From: Ardenticatenaceae bacterium
GTDB taxonomy: Bacteria; Chloroflexota; Anaerolineae; Promineifilales; Promineifilaceae
NCBI GenBank assembly: GCA_020634395.1
Contig: JACKBU010000002.1
Location: 270,017 to 334,016, forward strand
DNA length: 64,000 nt
Reading direction: 5' to 3'
The notes under the pieces are model-generated. The model was not told where the DNA came from. It searched no databases and worked only from the letters and a program-made list of their open reading frames with translations. Within the stretch, counting starts at the first letter, position 1. Each line of letters opens with the position of its first letter. Position numbers and translations under genes: made by a program. Of the stretch, positions 17,363 through 25,283 are shown in pieces.

Positions 17363-18364
17363 ATGCGCGCCATGAGACTACGCGAGACCAAACCGGTGGG
17401 AGCAGAGCCGTTGACCCTGACGGAAACGGCCGTGCCCGAACCCGGCCCGGGTCAAATCCGCCTGCACATCCACGTCTGCGGCGTATGCCACACCGACCTG
17501 CACACCGTCGAGGGTGAGTTGGACCTGCCCCGCCTGCCGCTAACCCCCGGCCACCAGATTGTCGGTTCGGTGGATAAGTTGGGTCCGGGCAGCCAGCGTT
17601 TCCAGGTAGGCGATAGGGTAGGGGTAGCCTGGCTCTATTGGGCCTGCGGCGAATGCGAGTTTTGTGTAGAGGGCCAGGAAAATTTGTGCCTGCGCGCCAG
17701 GTTTACCGGCTTGCAGGCCGATGGCGGCTATGCCGAATATATCGTCGTCGCTGAAGACTTTGCCTTTCCCATTCCCGATGTTTTTAGCGATGAGCACGCC
17801 GCGCCGCTGCTGTGCGCGGGCATTATCGGCTACCGGGCGCTGCGCCTGAGCGGCATCCAGCCGGGACAGCGGCTGGGTTTATATGGCTTTGGCGGCAGCG
17901 CCCACCTGACCATTCAGGCCGCACGTCACTGGGACTGTGAGGTCTATGTTTTTACGCGCAGCGAGGCCCATCGCCGGCATGCCCGTGACCTGGGCGCAGT
18001 CTGGGCCGGCGATGCGCGCGATGATGTGCCACGGCCGTTACACGCCAGCATCACCTTTGCCCCGGCCGGCTGGATCATTCCTCTGGCGCTGGGGCACTTG
18101 CGCCCTGGGGGTACGTTGGCGGTGAACGCCATCCACACCTCGCCCATCCCGGAGATGCCCTACGAGCGGATTTATCACGAGCGCGTGCTGCGCAGCGTCA
18201 CCAACTTTACGCGGAAGGACGCCGAAGAATTTTTGCGGCTGGCGGCCGAGATTCCCATGCATACCGACATAGAGACCTATCCTCTGGCCGAGGCCAACAC
18301 GGCTTTGCAGCGGTTGAAGGCCAGCGCGATTACGGGCACGGCCGTTCTGCAAATCGCCGGGTGA
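17363..18364 (+). CDS. Zinc-dependent alcohol dehydrogenase (MDR family, CAD2-like)
   Basis: 333 residues from the ATG at 17363, set by GGAGG 9 bases upstream. Catalytic zinc ligands are Cys42 (GVCHTDLH) and His64 (TPGHQIVG). The usual GHE is GHQ, as in a subgroup of these enzymes. The structural zinc site is CGECEFCVEGQENLC (Cys95, 98, 101, 109). The nucleotide loop is YGFGGSAHL, a GxGxxA variant. It probably oxidises or reduces an alcohol/aldehyde with NAD(P). Confidence 0.9.
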   Translation: MRAMRLRETKPVGAEPLTLTETAVPEPGPGQIRLHIHVCGVCHTDLHTVEGELDLPRLPLTPGHQIVGSVDKLGPGSQRFQVGDRVGVAWLYWACGECEFCVEGQENLCLRARFTGLQADGGYAEYIVVAEDFAFPIPDVFSDEHAAPLLCAGIIGYRALRLSGIQPGQRLGLYGFGGSAHLTIQAARHWDCEVYVFTRSEAHRRHARDLGAVWAGDARDDVPRPLHASITFAPAGWIIPLALGHLRPGGTLAVNAIHTSPIPEMPYERIYHERVLRSVTNFTRKDAEEFLRLAAEIPMHTDIETYPLAEANTALQRLKASAITGTAVLQIAG

Positions 18365-18487
18365 TCATTTTACCGCGTCCATTCGCTGCCGGTCGCTAAA
18401 TCGTGGAGGGTATGCCTTTGGTCAATCGGCCAAAACGCACTACAATCCGGCGTCTTTGTAAAAACCCATTTTGCAGGAAGTTTCATT

Positions 18488-19174
18488 ATGATCGCACGTT
18501 TTGACTGGCAAATTGGCTCCCGATCTTCCGCCGCCCGGTTAGGGGCGCAGACAAGGTTGTCGGCGCGCCTGGCCGCGCTGCTGCTGGGCGGATTAACGGC
18601 CGTTTTCCTGCTCTGGCTGCTGCTGCATTATGCCCTCCTGGCCGTTTGGTTTGCGGCCTGGCCGGGCCTCCTGGCCGATACGCTGCGTTTGCTGGAAGCG
18701 TCTGGCATCGTCACCCTGACGTTGTTGTGGTTGATCTGGGGGTGGCGGCTGGTGCAGGGACGGCCGTCCGCGGCGCGCCTGGCTGCCCGCCCCCACACGC
18801 CCACCGTCGAAGAGCTGTACGCCCTCAGTCCGGCGGAATTTGAAAAGTACGTGGCCCAGTTATTCCGCCGCAAAGGGTATAAGGTAAAGCTGCGCGGCCG
18901 CAGCGGCGACCGGGGCGTTGACCTGGAACTGCTCCGGACGGGCGGGAAACGAGCCATCGTGCAGTGCAAACGGTATCAGCACACCATCGGTCCCGACATC
19001 GTGCGCGAGCTGTACGGCACGCTGATTCATGAAAAGGTCGCCCATGCCTTCCTCGTCACCACGGCCGACATCTCCGATGCGGCGCGCGAGTGGGCGATGG
19101 GCAAGCCGATGACGCTGGTTGACGGCACGCTGCTGGTCGACGTGGCGGCTTCTCTGTCGCAAAACGGCTCTTAA
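18488..19174 (+). CDS. Membrane-anchored Mrr-like restriction endonuclease-fold protein
   Basis: 228 residues. Two hydrophobic helices (~28-55 and ~70-88) precede a PD-(D/E)xK domain (~105-225): SPAEFEKYVAQLFRRKGY, Asp145 in GDRGVDLELL and Gln159-x-Lys161 in AIVQCKRYQ. The QxK variant is usual in Mrr_cat proteins. Such two-helix Mrr-like proteins are widespread and may act on DNA at the membrane, but no modification methylase is adjacent, so classical restriction is not supported. Confidence 0.87.
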   Translation: MIARFDWQIGSRSSAARLGAQTRLSARLAALLLGGLTAVFLLWLLLHYALLAVWFAAWPGLLADTLRLLEASGIVTLTLLWLIWGWRLVQGRPSAARLAARPHTPTVEELYALSPAEFEKYVAQLFRRKGYKVKLRGRSGDRGVDLELLRTGGKRAIVQCKRYQHTIGPDIVRELYGTLIHEKVAHAFLVTTADISDAAREWAMGKPMTLVDGTLLVDVAASLSQNGS

Positions 19175-19189
19175 CCCTTTACCCAAACC

Positions 19190-19801
19190 ATGACCCAGGA
19201 TCCTGTTCCCCAAACGATTGCCACCTACAACCGCATTGCCGAGGATTATGCGGCGCGGTGGCAAAACCGCGCCGTTTTGGCGGCGGCGGCGGCGCAGTTT
19301 GCGGAGTTGGCCGGGCCGCACGGCCGTGTGCTGGACGTGGGCTGCGGCGCCGGGTTCGATACGGCCGTTCTCCGCCAGCACGGGCTGCGCGCTGCCGGCG
19401 TGGACTTGTCCTGGGGCATGATGCAGGCCGGGCGGCAGCGCGGCCTGGCTGTCGACTTTGTGCAGGCCGATATGCGCGCCTTACCCTTTGCGGCCGGCCT
19501 GGACGGCATTTGGGCCTGCGCCTCGCTGCTGCACGTGCCGCGCGCGCAGGTTCCTGGCGTCCTCCACAGCTTTGCTGCTCTGCTCAGGCCCGGCGGCGTG
19601 TTTTATCTATCCGTCAAAGTGGGTGACGATGAGGCGTGGACGGCCGATAAATACGGTCGTCAGCAGTATCGCTTCTTCACCTACTGGCAGCCGGAAACGC
19701 TGGACCCGTTGTTAACGGCCGTGGGCTTCCAGATTGTGGCCGGCGACGTGCGCCCCGGCAAAAGAGACGTCTGGCTTTCTCGCCTGGCCCGGAAAACATG
19801 A
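19190..19801 (+). CDS. Class I SAM-dependent methyltransferase
   Basis: 203 residues. Motif I is GRVLDVGCGAGFDTAVLRQH, motif II/III includes VDFVQADMRALPF, and LLRPGGVFYLSVK matches the post-motif strand. The start YNRIAEDYAARW is common in small-molecule and quinone-type methyltransferases. The substrate is unknown. It lies 15 bases after the Mrr-like gene on the same strand and may be cotranscribed. Confidence 0.87.
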   Translation: MTQDPVPQTIATYNRIAEDYAARWQNRAVLAAAAAQFAELAGPHGRVLDVGCGAGFDTAVLRQHGLRAAGVDLSWGMMQAGRQRGLAVDFVQADMRALPFAAGLDGIWACASLLHVPRAQVPGVLHSFAALLRPGGVFYLSVKVGDDEAWTADKYGRQQYRFFTYWQPETLDPLLTAVGFQIVAGDVRPGKRDVWLSRLARKT

Positions 19802-19849
19802 ACAAGCAGCGGCCAACAACGCCCACCTAACCACTCCCAACTATCAACT

Positions 19850-20467
19850 ATGACCACTATCTTACTTCTCATTCGACACGGACGGACGGCCTACAACGCC
19901 GCGAAACGCTGGCAGGGCCACCTGGATGTGCCCCTGGATGACGTGGGACAGGAACAGGCGCAGGCTTTGGCCGCGCGGCTGGCCGATTGGCCGGGCACGG
20001 CCGTTTACAGCAGCGACCTGCTCCGCGCCAGAATGACGGCCGTCCCCCTCGCCGCCGCCTGGAATGTCACCCCCACGTTCCAGGCCGACTGGCGCGAGCG
20101 CCACGTGGGCGTCTTTGAAGGGCGCTCCGCCGAGGAACTCCAGGCGGAATACCCCGACGTCTTTGCCAAAATGCGCCAGGGCATCATCGACATACCCGGC
20201 GGCGAGCGGCACGATGACCTGCAAAAACGTGTGGCGGCCGCCTATCAGCGCCTGCTGGCGCGCCACCAGGACGAAATGGTGGCGATTGTCAGCCACGGCG
20301 GCACGCTGAATGCGCTGGTTTCGCACGTGTTGGACATTCCACACCAATACGGCCGTCTCAGCTTCCACGGCAACACCGGCCTCACCATCCTGCGCGTCAG
20401 CAACGGCATCCCTCGCCTGACCATGCTCAACGATACCCGCCACCTGGGAGACGGCATCCCGACTTAA
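19850..20467 (+). CDS. Histidine phosphatase (phosphoglycerate mutase-like)
   Basis: 205 residues. The catalytic RHG is in LLIRHGRTAYNAAKRWQGH (His10), and the second His is in AIVSHGGTLNALV. The acid is likely in DWRERHVGVFEGRS. This is the cobC/GpmB-like branch of the superfamily. It probably removes phosphate from a small metabolite. Glycolytic mutase activity cannot be told from phosphatase by eye. It is followed by a CGCATCA repeat array. Confidence 0.9.
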   Translation: MTTILLLIRHGRTAYNAAKRWQGHLDVPLDDVGQEQAQALAARLADWPGTAVYSSDLLRARMTAVPLAAAWNVTPTFQADWRERHVGVFEGRSAEELQAEYPDVFAKMRQGIIDIPGGERHDDLQKRVAAAYQRLLARHQDEMVAIVSHGGTLNALVSHVLDIPHQYGRLSFHGNTGLTILRVSNGIPRLTMLNDTRHLGDGIPT

Positions 20468-20470
20468 AAC

Positions 20471-20523
20471 GTGATGCGTGATGCGTAGACCATCACGCAT
20501 CACGCATCACGCATCACGCATCA
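20471..20523. repeat. CGCATCA tandem/inverted array
   Basis: GTGATGCGTGATGCGT (20471-20486) and its complement, repeated as about four and a half ATCACGC units (20491-20523), can fold back on each other. The element fills the gap between the phosphatase and peptidase genes and matches the shorter copy at 5991-6030. Confidence 0.75.
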
Positions 20524-20540
20524 AAAATAAAGGTAACCAC

Positions 20541-21920
20541 ATGAACGACATCAATCAAAAACTCGATCAACAAATCAACGAACGCCTGGATTACTGGATT
20601 GGACAGCTGGGCCGCCTGTGCGGCCAGCCCAGCGTCTCCACGCAGAACTGGGGCATTACCGAATGCGCCGATCTGGTGGCGACGATGCTGGAGGAGCAGG
20701 GCTACACGGCCGTAATCATGCCCTCCGGCGGCCACCCCGTGGTATATGGCGAAGGCGACGGCCGTACCACCGCCGACGGCGAAGCCAAAACCCTCCTCTT
20801 CTACCTCCACTACGACGTCCAGCCGCCGGAACCCCTGGACCTGTGGGAATCACCGCCGTTTGAGCTGACCCGGCGCGGCGATAAGTTCTTCGCCCGCGGC
20901 GTCAGCGACGACAAAGGGCACGTCATTACCCGGCTGGCGGCGCTGGACGCCGTGCGGCGGGTGCTGGGCGACCTGCCCTGCCGCGTCAAGTTCGTCATCG
21001 AAGGCGAGGAAGAAATCGGCAGCCCCCACATGCCCGCCTTTGTGGTGGACCATCAAGAACAACTGGCCGCCGACGCCTGCATCTGGGAATTTGGCAGCGT
21101 GGATGCCGGCGGCGCGCCCACCCAGGCCCTGGGCATGCGCGGGATTTGTTACGTGGAATTAACGGTGGAAACGGCCGTAATCGACGCCCACTCCGGCCTG
21201 GGCGGCTCTATCTTCCCCAACGCCGCCTGGCGGCTGGTCTGGGCGCTCAACACCCTCAAAGACCAGAACGAGCGCATCCTCATCCCCGGCTTCTACGACA
21301 ACGTGGTCGGGCCGTCGGCGCGCGATTTGGAACTGCTGGACAAGCTCCCCGACCATTCCGCCAAAATGCAGGAAATGTACGGGCTGTCTGGTTTTGTGAG
21401 GGGCGTAACCGGCGGATTGGCCCTGCAGCGGCAGGCCGTGTTTGAGCCCACGTGCACCATCTGCGGCATCACCACCGGCTACCAGGGACCGGGCCTCAAG
21501 ACCGTGCTGCCCGCCAAAGCCAGCGCCAAAGTCGACTTCCGCCTGGTGCCCGACCAATCGCCAGAGGAAATTGTGAGCAAGCTGCGCGCCCATCTGGATG
21601 CGCAAGGCTTTAGCGACGTGCAGGTCACTTACCACGGCGGCGGTCGCCCGGCCAAAGTCGATCCCGACGACCCGTTTGTGCAGATTGCCAACGAAACGGC
21701 CGTGCAAGTTTACGGCCGTGAACCGGTCATCGAGCCCATCATCGGCGGCAGCGGGCCCAACTACCCCTTCATCCACGTGCTGGGCCTGCCCGTAGTCTCG
21801 GCCGGCATCGGCTACCCCGGCGGCCAGGTCCACGCGCCCAACGAAAACATCCGCCTGGAAGATTTCATCAACGGCATTCGCCACACCGCCTACATCATCG
21901 CCCGCTTCGCCGACGGCTGA
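20541..21920 (+). CDS. M20-family metallopeptidase (dipeptidase-like)
   Basis: 459 residues from the ATG at 20541, with AAAGGTAACC just before it. Metal-site motifs are LLFYLHYDVQPPEPLDLW, the bridging Asp in GVSDDKGHV and the catalytic acid pair in IEGEEEIGSPH. A dimerisation domain follows (~210-380). Members cleave dipeptides or acylated amino acids with two zinc ions in the cytoplasm. The exact substrate is unknown. Confidence 0.92.
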   Translation: MNDINQKLDQQINERLDYWIGQLGRLCGQPSVSTQNWGITECADLVATMLEEQGYTAVIMPSGGHPVVYGEGDGRTTADGEAKTLLFYLHYDVQPPEPLDLWESPPFELTRRGDKFFARGVSDDKGHVITRLAALDAVRRVLGDLPCRVKFVIEGEEEIGSPHMPAFVVDHQEQLAADACIWEFGSVDAGGAPTQALGMRGICYVELTVETAVIDAHSGLGGSIFPNAAWRLVWALNTLKDQNERILIPGFYDNVVGPSARDLELLDKLPDHSAKMQEMYGLSGFVRGVTGGLALQRQAVFEPTCTICGITTGYQGPGLKTVLPAKASAKVDFRLVPDQSPEEIVSKLRAHLDAQGFSDVQVTYHGGGRPAKVDPDDPFVQIANETAVQVYGREPVIEPIIGGSGPNYPFIHVLGLPVVSAGIGYPGGQVHAPNENIRLEDFINGIRHTAYIIARFADG

Positions 21921-21962
21921 TCAGGCGCTTTTCCCACCGTAGGGGCGGCGCGCCAGCCGCCT

Positions 21963-22589
21963 CTACGGCGTCTCCTCCTCCAGAGCAATCTTCGTCACCA
22001 CCCGAAAATCAGACAGCCAGCGGGCCAGGGCATCCACCTGGGCATCGCGAACCCTGGTAGCCTCCCGCGCCTCCCCTTTGGCCAGATCCTGCGCCCGATT
22101 GGCCTGCTGCACGGCCGTTATCAGCCCCTTTTCCGCCTCCACAACCGCCGCGTCATACCCAAACACGGCCATCTGCGCCAATCGTTCCGGCCGGGCCAGC
22201 AGCCCCTCATAAAAGAAAGAACACTGCTCCAGCCACCCGGCCAGGCTCTGCCGGCGACGGCCCTTCAGGTCCAGCGCCACCGTCGCCCCCACATCCTCCC
22301 GAAAAACAATACGCGCCAGCGTCAGCGAACGCTTATACGCCTTCTCGGCCCTGGCCCGCGCCGCCTTATAATCGGCCGTCGCCCCCATCTGCGCCCCATA
22401 GGCCCGCATCTGCGCCTGCGTCAACGCCTCCGCCCGCTCATACTCCGCCCGCGCGGCCGTCAGCGCCGCCGCATCATAGCCATAAGCCGCCAGCCGCGCT
22501 TGCCGTTCCGGGTCCGTCAGCACCAGATCAATCGCCACCTGCACCTCAAACAAAAACTCCGCCAAACTCTTCGCCAGTTTCGTCGCCAT
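21963..22589 (-). CDS. Hypothetical protein with two internally repeated halves
   Basis: 208 residues, no recognised family. Two halves share a pattern: DPERQARLAAYGYDAAALTA (~26-45) and RPERLAQMAVFGYDAAVVEA (~132-151), each followed by a long Ala/Glu/Arg-rich helical stretch likely to be coiled coil. No signal, membrane segment or cysteine cluster is seen apart from one Cys. The acidic and basic heptads suggest a self-associating rod. The stop lies next to a simple repeat region. Confidence 0.65.
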   Translation of the reverse strand: MATKLAKSLAEFLFEVQVAIDLVLTDPERQARLAAYGYDAAALTAARAEYERAEALTQAQMRAYGAQMGATADYKAARARAEKAYKRSLTLARIVFREDVGATVALDLKGRRRQSLAGWLEQCSFFYEGLLARPERLAQMAVFGYDAAVVEAEKGLITAVQQANRAQDLAKGEAREATRVRDAQVDALARWLSDFRVVTKIALEEETP

Positions 22590-22618
22590 AATCCTTCACC
22601 TCCGCCCAAGATTCCCTT

Positions 22619-22896
22619 CATCCCCGGTATTCTATGATTCCTTAATGGTATTTTATTCATCCTTAATAGTATTCCATCTTTCCTTCAAAGTATACAGCCC
22701 TTCCTTAAAGCAATTATATTCTTCCTTAATGGAGTTATACAATCCCTTAAAGATATTACTCTCTCCCTTAATGATATGATTTATTTCCTTTATGTACTTC
22801 TCTCACCCCTTAATGATGTTATATAACTCCTTAATGGCGTTATATGCTTCCTTAATGGTATGCAGTATTTCCTTAACGGTATTCTATGGTTCCTTA
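22619..22896. repeat. AT-rich ~21-bp degenerate tandem array
   Basis: About thirteen units of the form TTCCTTAATGGTATTATATNN follow one another with spacing of 20-22 bases. CCTTAAT is the best-kept core; the remainder varies. In-frame stops occur in most frames, so it is not coding. It fills most of the 390-base gap between two minus-strand genes and contrasts sharply with the GC-rich surroundings. Confidence 0.75.
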
Positions 22897-22909
22897 GCGG
22901 GGGTGGGGG

Positions 22910-22947
22910 AAAAGAAAACCTCCCGGAGGCTTTAAGCCTGCGGGAGG
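22910..22947 (-). terminator. Terminator of the phosphohexomutase gene
   Basis: On the minus strand CCTCCCG-CAGGCTT and AAGCCTC-CGGGAGG form a strong stem with one mismatch, followed by TTTTCTTTT. It lies 31 bases after the stop at 22978. Confidence 0.8.
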
Positions 22948-22977
22948 TGGGGTGGCGGGAGGGAAGGGGGGAAGAAG

Positions 22978-24405
22978 TTATGCTTTCTGGGCCATTTCTT
23001 CGCCGAAGCCCAGCAGGGCTTTGACGCGATCATCGTTGGGCGCTTCGGCGTAGACGCGCAGGACGGGTTCGGTGCCAGACGGCCGTATCAGCAGCCAGCT
23101 CCCATCATCCAGGTAATACTTCACGCCGTCGACGGTCTGCACTTCTTCGACATTTACCCCGGCGATGGCGGGCGGGGCGGCGTTGACGAGGAAGTTGACC
23201 ATGTCGGATTTGTTTAACGGCCGTTTCAGCTTCATATCGGTGCGGGCATACTGCGCCGGGCCATATTTCTCCAGCAGCTCTTCGATCAGGACGTGCAGCG
23301 GGGCCTGCGCGTCGGCCATCACCTCCAGCAGCAGCAGCCCCATCAACACCCCGTCGCCCTCCGGGATGTGGCCCTTAACGCTGATGCCGCCCGATTCTTC
23401 CCCGCCCATGAGCACGCCGTTGGCCACCATCAAATCGGCGATGTGGTTAAAGCCGACCGGCGTTTCCACCAGCGGCAGGCCGTGGTCGGCGGCGATGCGG
23501 TCCACCATGCGCGTGGTGGAAACGGTGCGCACCACCGTGCCCGTCCAGCCGCGCTTCTCGATGAGGTAACGCAGCACCAGCGCAAAAATGCGGTGCGGGT
23601 CCACAAAATCGCCCCGCGCATCCACTGCGCCAATGCGGTCGGCGTCGCCGTCCGTGGCCAGCCCCACGTCCCAATGCCCCGCCTGAATGGTCGACATCAG
23701 AAACCCCAGATGTTTGGCGATGGGCTCCGGGTGGATGCCGCCGAAGCCGGGATTCATCTCGTGGCGAATGTTGTGCACCCGCGTACGGCCGCGGGCCAGC
23801 ACCTCGCCAATCGCCCCGCGCCCGGAGCCGTACATGCCATCCGCCACCACCCGCAGCTCGCCGCCGGAAATCACGTCCAGGTCGATGAGCGTGCTCAGGT
23901 GCTCGTAATAGGCCCAGGCCGGGTCAAATTTGTTGACCAGACCCTGTTTCACCGCATCTTCCAGGTCCATAAGGTTGGGGCCGTGCACAGTTTCCAGGTT
24001 GCGGTCCAGCAAGCTTTCCACGCGCTTGTTTTGCGCCGGGGTGGCGCTGCCGCCATAACTGGCCTTGAGCTTGACGCCGTTATAACGCGGCGCATTGTGG
24101 CTGGCGGTGATCATTACCCCGGCCGTGGCTTTTTTGTGGACCACCGCATAGCTGATGGTGGGTGTGGGCGTGTCGGCGCGGGCCAGCCAGGTGGTGATCT
24201 GGTTGGCGGCCATCACGCGGGCCACCTCCGCGGCGTAGCGGTCGGACAGAAAGCGGGTATCAAAGCCGATGATGACGCTGGGGTCGGCCGCATTTTGCTC
24301 GCGGACGTAATCGGCGATAGCCTGGGCGACCAGGCGCAGGTTGCCAAAGGTAAAGGTTTCGCTGATGACGGCGCGCCAGCCGTCGGTGCCGAATTTAATG
24401 GTCAT
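22978..24405 (-). CDS. Phosphoglucomutase/phosphomannomutase family protein
   Basis: 475 residues. The phosphoserine loop GVMITASHNAPRYNGVK, metal loop DGDADRIGAVD, sugar loop GGEESGGIS and C-terminal phosphate loop RPSGTEPVLRVYAE are all intact. It interconverts hexose-1- and hexose-6-phosphates through a phosphoenzyme. Preference for glucose or mannose is not readable. It could feed nucleotide sugars for the polysaccharide locus and process phosphate sugars from the GH65 pathway (inference). It is monocistronic with its own terminator. Confidence 0.93.
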   Translation of the reverse strand: MTIKFGTDGWRAVISETFTFGNLRLVAQAIADYVREQNAADPSVIIGFDTRFLSDRYAAEVARVMAANQITTWLARADTPTPTISYAVVHKKATAGVMITASHNAPRYNGVKLKASYGGSATPAQNKRVESLLDRNLETVHGPNLMDLEDAVKQGLVNKFDPAWAYYEHLSTLIDLDVISGGELRVVADGMYGSGRGAIGEVLARGRTRVHNIRHEMNPGFGGIHPEPIAKHLGFLMSTIQAGHWDVGLATDGDADRIGAVDARGDFVDPHRIFALVLRYLIEKRGWTGTVVRTVSTTRMVDRIAADHGLPLVETPVGFNHIADLMVANGVLMGGEESGGISVKGHIPEGDGVLMGLLLLEVMADAQAPLHVLIEELLEKYGPAQYARTDMKLKRPLNKSDMVNFLVNAAPPAIAGVNVEEVQTVDGVKYYLDDGSWLLIRPSGTEPVLRVYAEAPNDDRVKALLGFGEEMAQKA

Positions 24406-24523
24406 GGGTGGATGCTCCTCTTTCGTTGATGGGCCGAAGCCCTTATGAATTTTGCTTGCTTCCGCTAATTATAGGCACGCAAGTTCTGAGATACCTTACG
24501 ACTGAGTGCCAACCGACCCAAAG

Positions 24524-25237
24524 TCAGGGGCGAACGGCCGTGATCAGAAAAAACGGCAAGTGGGCGATTTGTGCCCAGGCGTCGGTCAGCCTGTGGGCGG
24601 CTTCTTCGGCGCGGGCCAGCGCCGACTGCTCGTCGGGGGTGAGGGGCAGCGTACGGAGGAAGTCGAAGCGGGTGGGCGACGGCCGTTCCACACTCTCCAG
24701 CAAATCCACGCGCACGTCAAAACCCTGCGCCGCCAGGATGCCCGGCAGCTTGCGCCCGATTTCCGGTTCCGCGCCGGCGCGCGCCAGCGCCGCCAGCCAC
24801 AGGTCGCGGGTGGCAGCCTGCGGCGGCTGCTCGATCAGGCCCGCGTAGTCCGGCTCCAGAGCAATGAGGACGCCGCCCGGTTGGAGGATGCGGTGGATTT
24901 CGGTGACGGCCGTTTGTATTTCTCTTACCCACAACAGCACGCATTGGCAAAAGACCAGATCAAAGGTTTCGTTTTGGAAGGGCAGATGGCGGGCATCGCC
25001 GTTGACGTTGAGGGCGGGGGTTTGGGAAACGGCCGTGAACGCCCGGTCAAGCGCCACCACCACACCCCCGCCGCGCCGCGCCAACTCGCCCGTCGCCGCA
25101 CCGTAACCTGCCCCCAGGTCCAAAATCCGCCGCCGCCGCGCCACGCCCACACGCCGCAGCAGCCGCCCCCGCGCCGGGGCCAGCCAGGCGGCCTGCGCTT
25201 CCAGTAAGTTTTTATCAGGTAAGGCTGAGGTGTTCAC
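24524..25237 (-). CDS. Class I SAM-dependent methyltransferase
   Basis: 237 residues. Motif I is RILDLGAGYGAATGELARRG, followed by VVALDRAFTAV (motif II), LPFQNETFDLVFCQCVLLW (motif IV region) and LQPGGVLIALEPDYAG. The extended C-terminus is helical. The substrate is unknown. A GGAGACT hairpin separates it from the upstream DUF2207 gene on the same strand. Confidence 0.87.
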   Translation of the reverse strand: MNTSALPDKNLLEAQAAWLAPARGRLLRRVGVARRRRILDLGAGYGAATGELARRGGGVVVALDRAFTAVSQTPALNVNGDARHLPFQNETFDLVFCQCVLLWVREIQTAVTEIHRILQPGGVLIALEPDYAGLIEQPPQAATRDLWLAALARAGAEPEIGRKLPGILAAQGFDVRVDLLESVERPSPTRFDFLRTLPLTPDEQSALARAEEAAHRLTDAWAQIAHLPFFLITAVRP

Positions 25238-25246
25238 AAGAGACTG

Positions 25247-25276
25247 GAGACTGGAGACTTTTTAGTCTCCAGTCTC
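25247..25276. repeat. GGAGACT-type hairpin
   Basis: GAGACTGGAGACT (25247-25259) is followed by AGTCTCCAGTCTC (25264-25276) with a 4-base loop of T. It lies immediately after the stop of the DUF2207 gene and may terminate or protect that mRNA. The same unit recurs at 28597-28660, 31620-31652 and 37750-37811. Confidence 0.75.
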
Positions 25277-25283
25277 AATTTTA

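Noticed and set aside
18488..19801. Restriction-modification pair (Mrr-like nuclease plus methyltransferase)
   Set aside because: The methyltransferase lacks DNA-methylase motifs such as DPPY/NPPY and resembles small-molecule enzymes; the nuclease is a two-helix membrane type.
23293..24429. 378-codon ORF antisense to the phosphohexomutase
   Set aside because: It mirrors a GC-rich, well-conserved gene with intact catalytic motifs. The antisense protein is His/Arg-rich with no family pattern.
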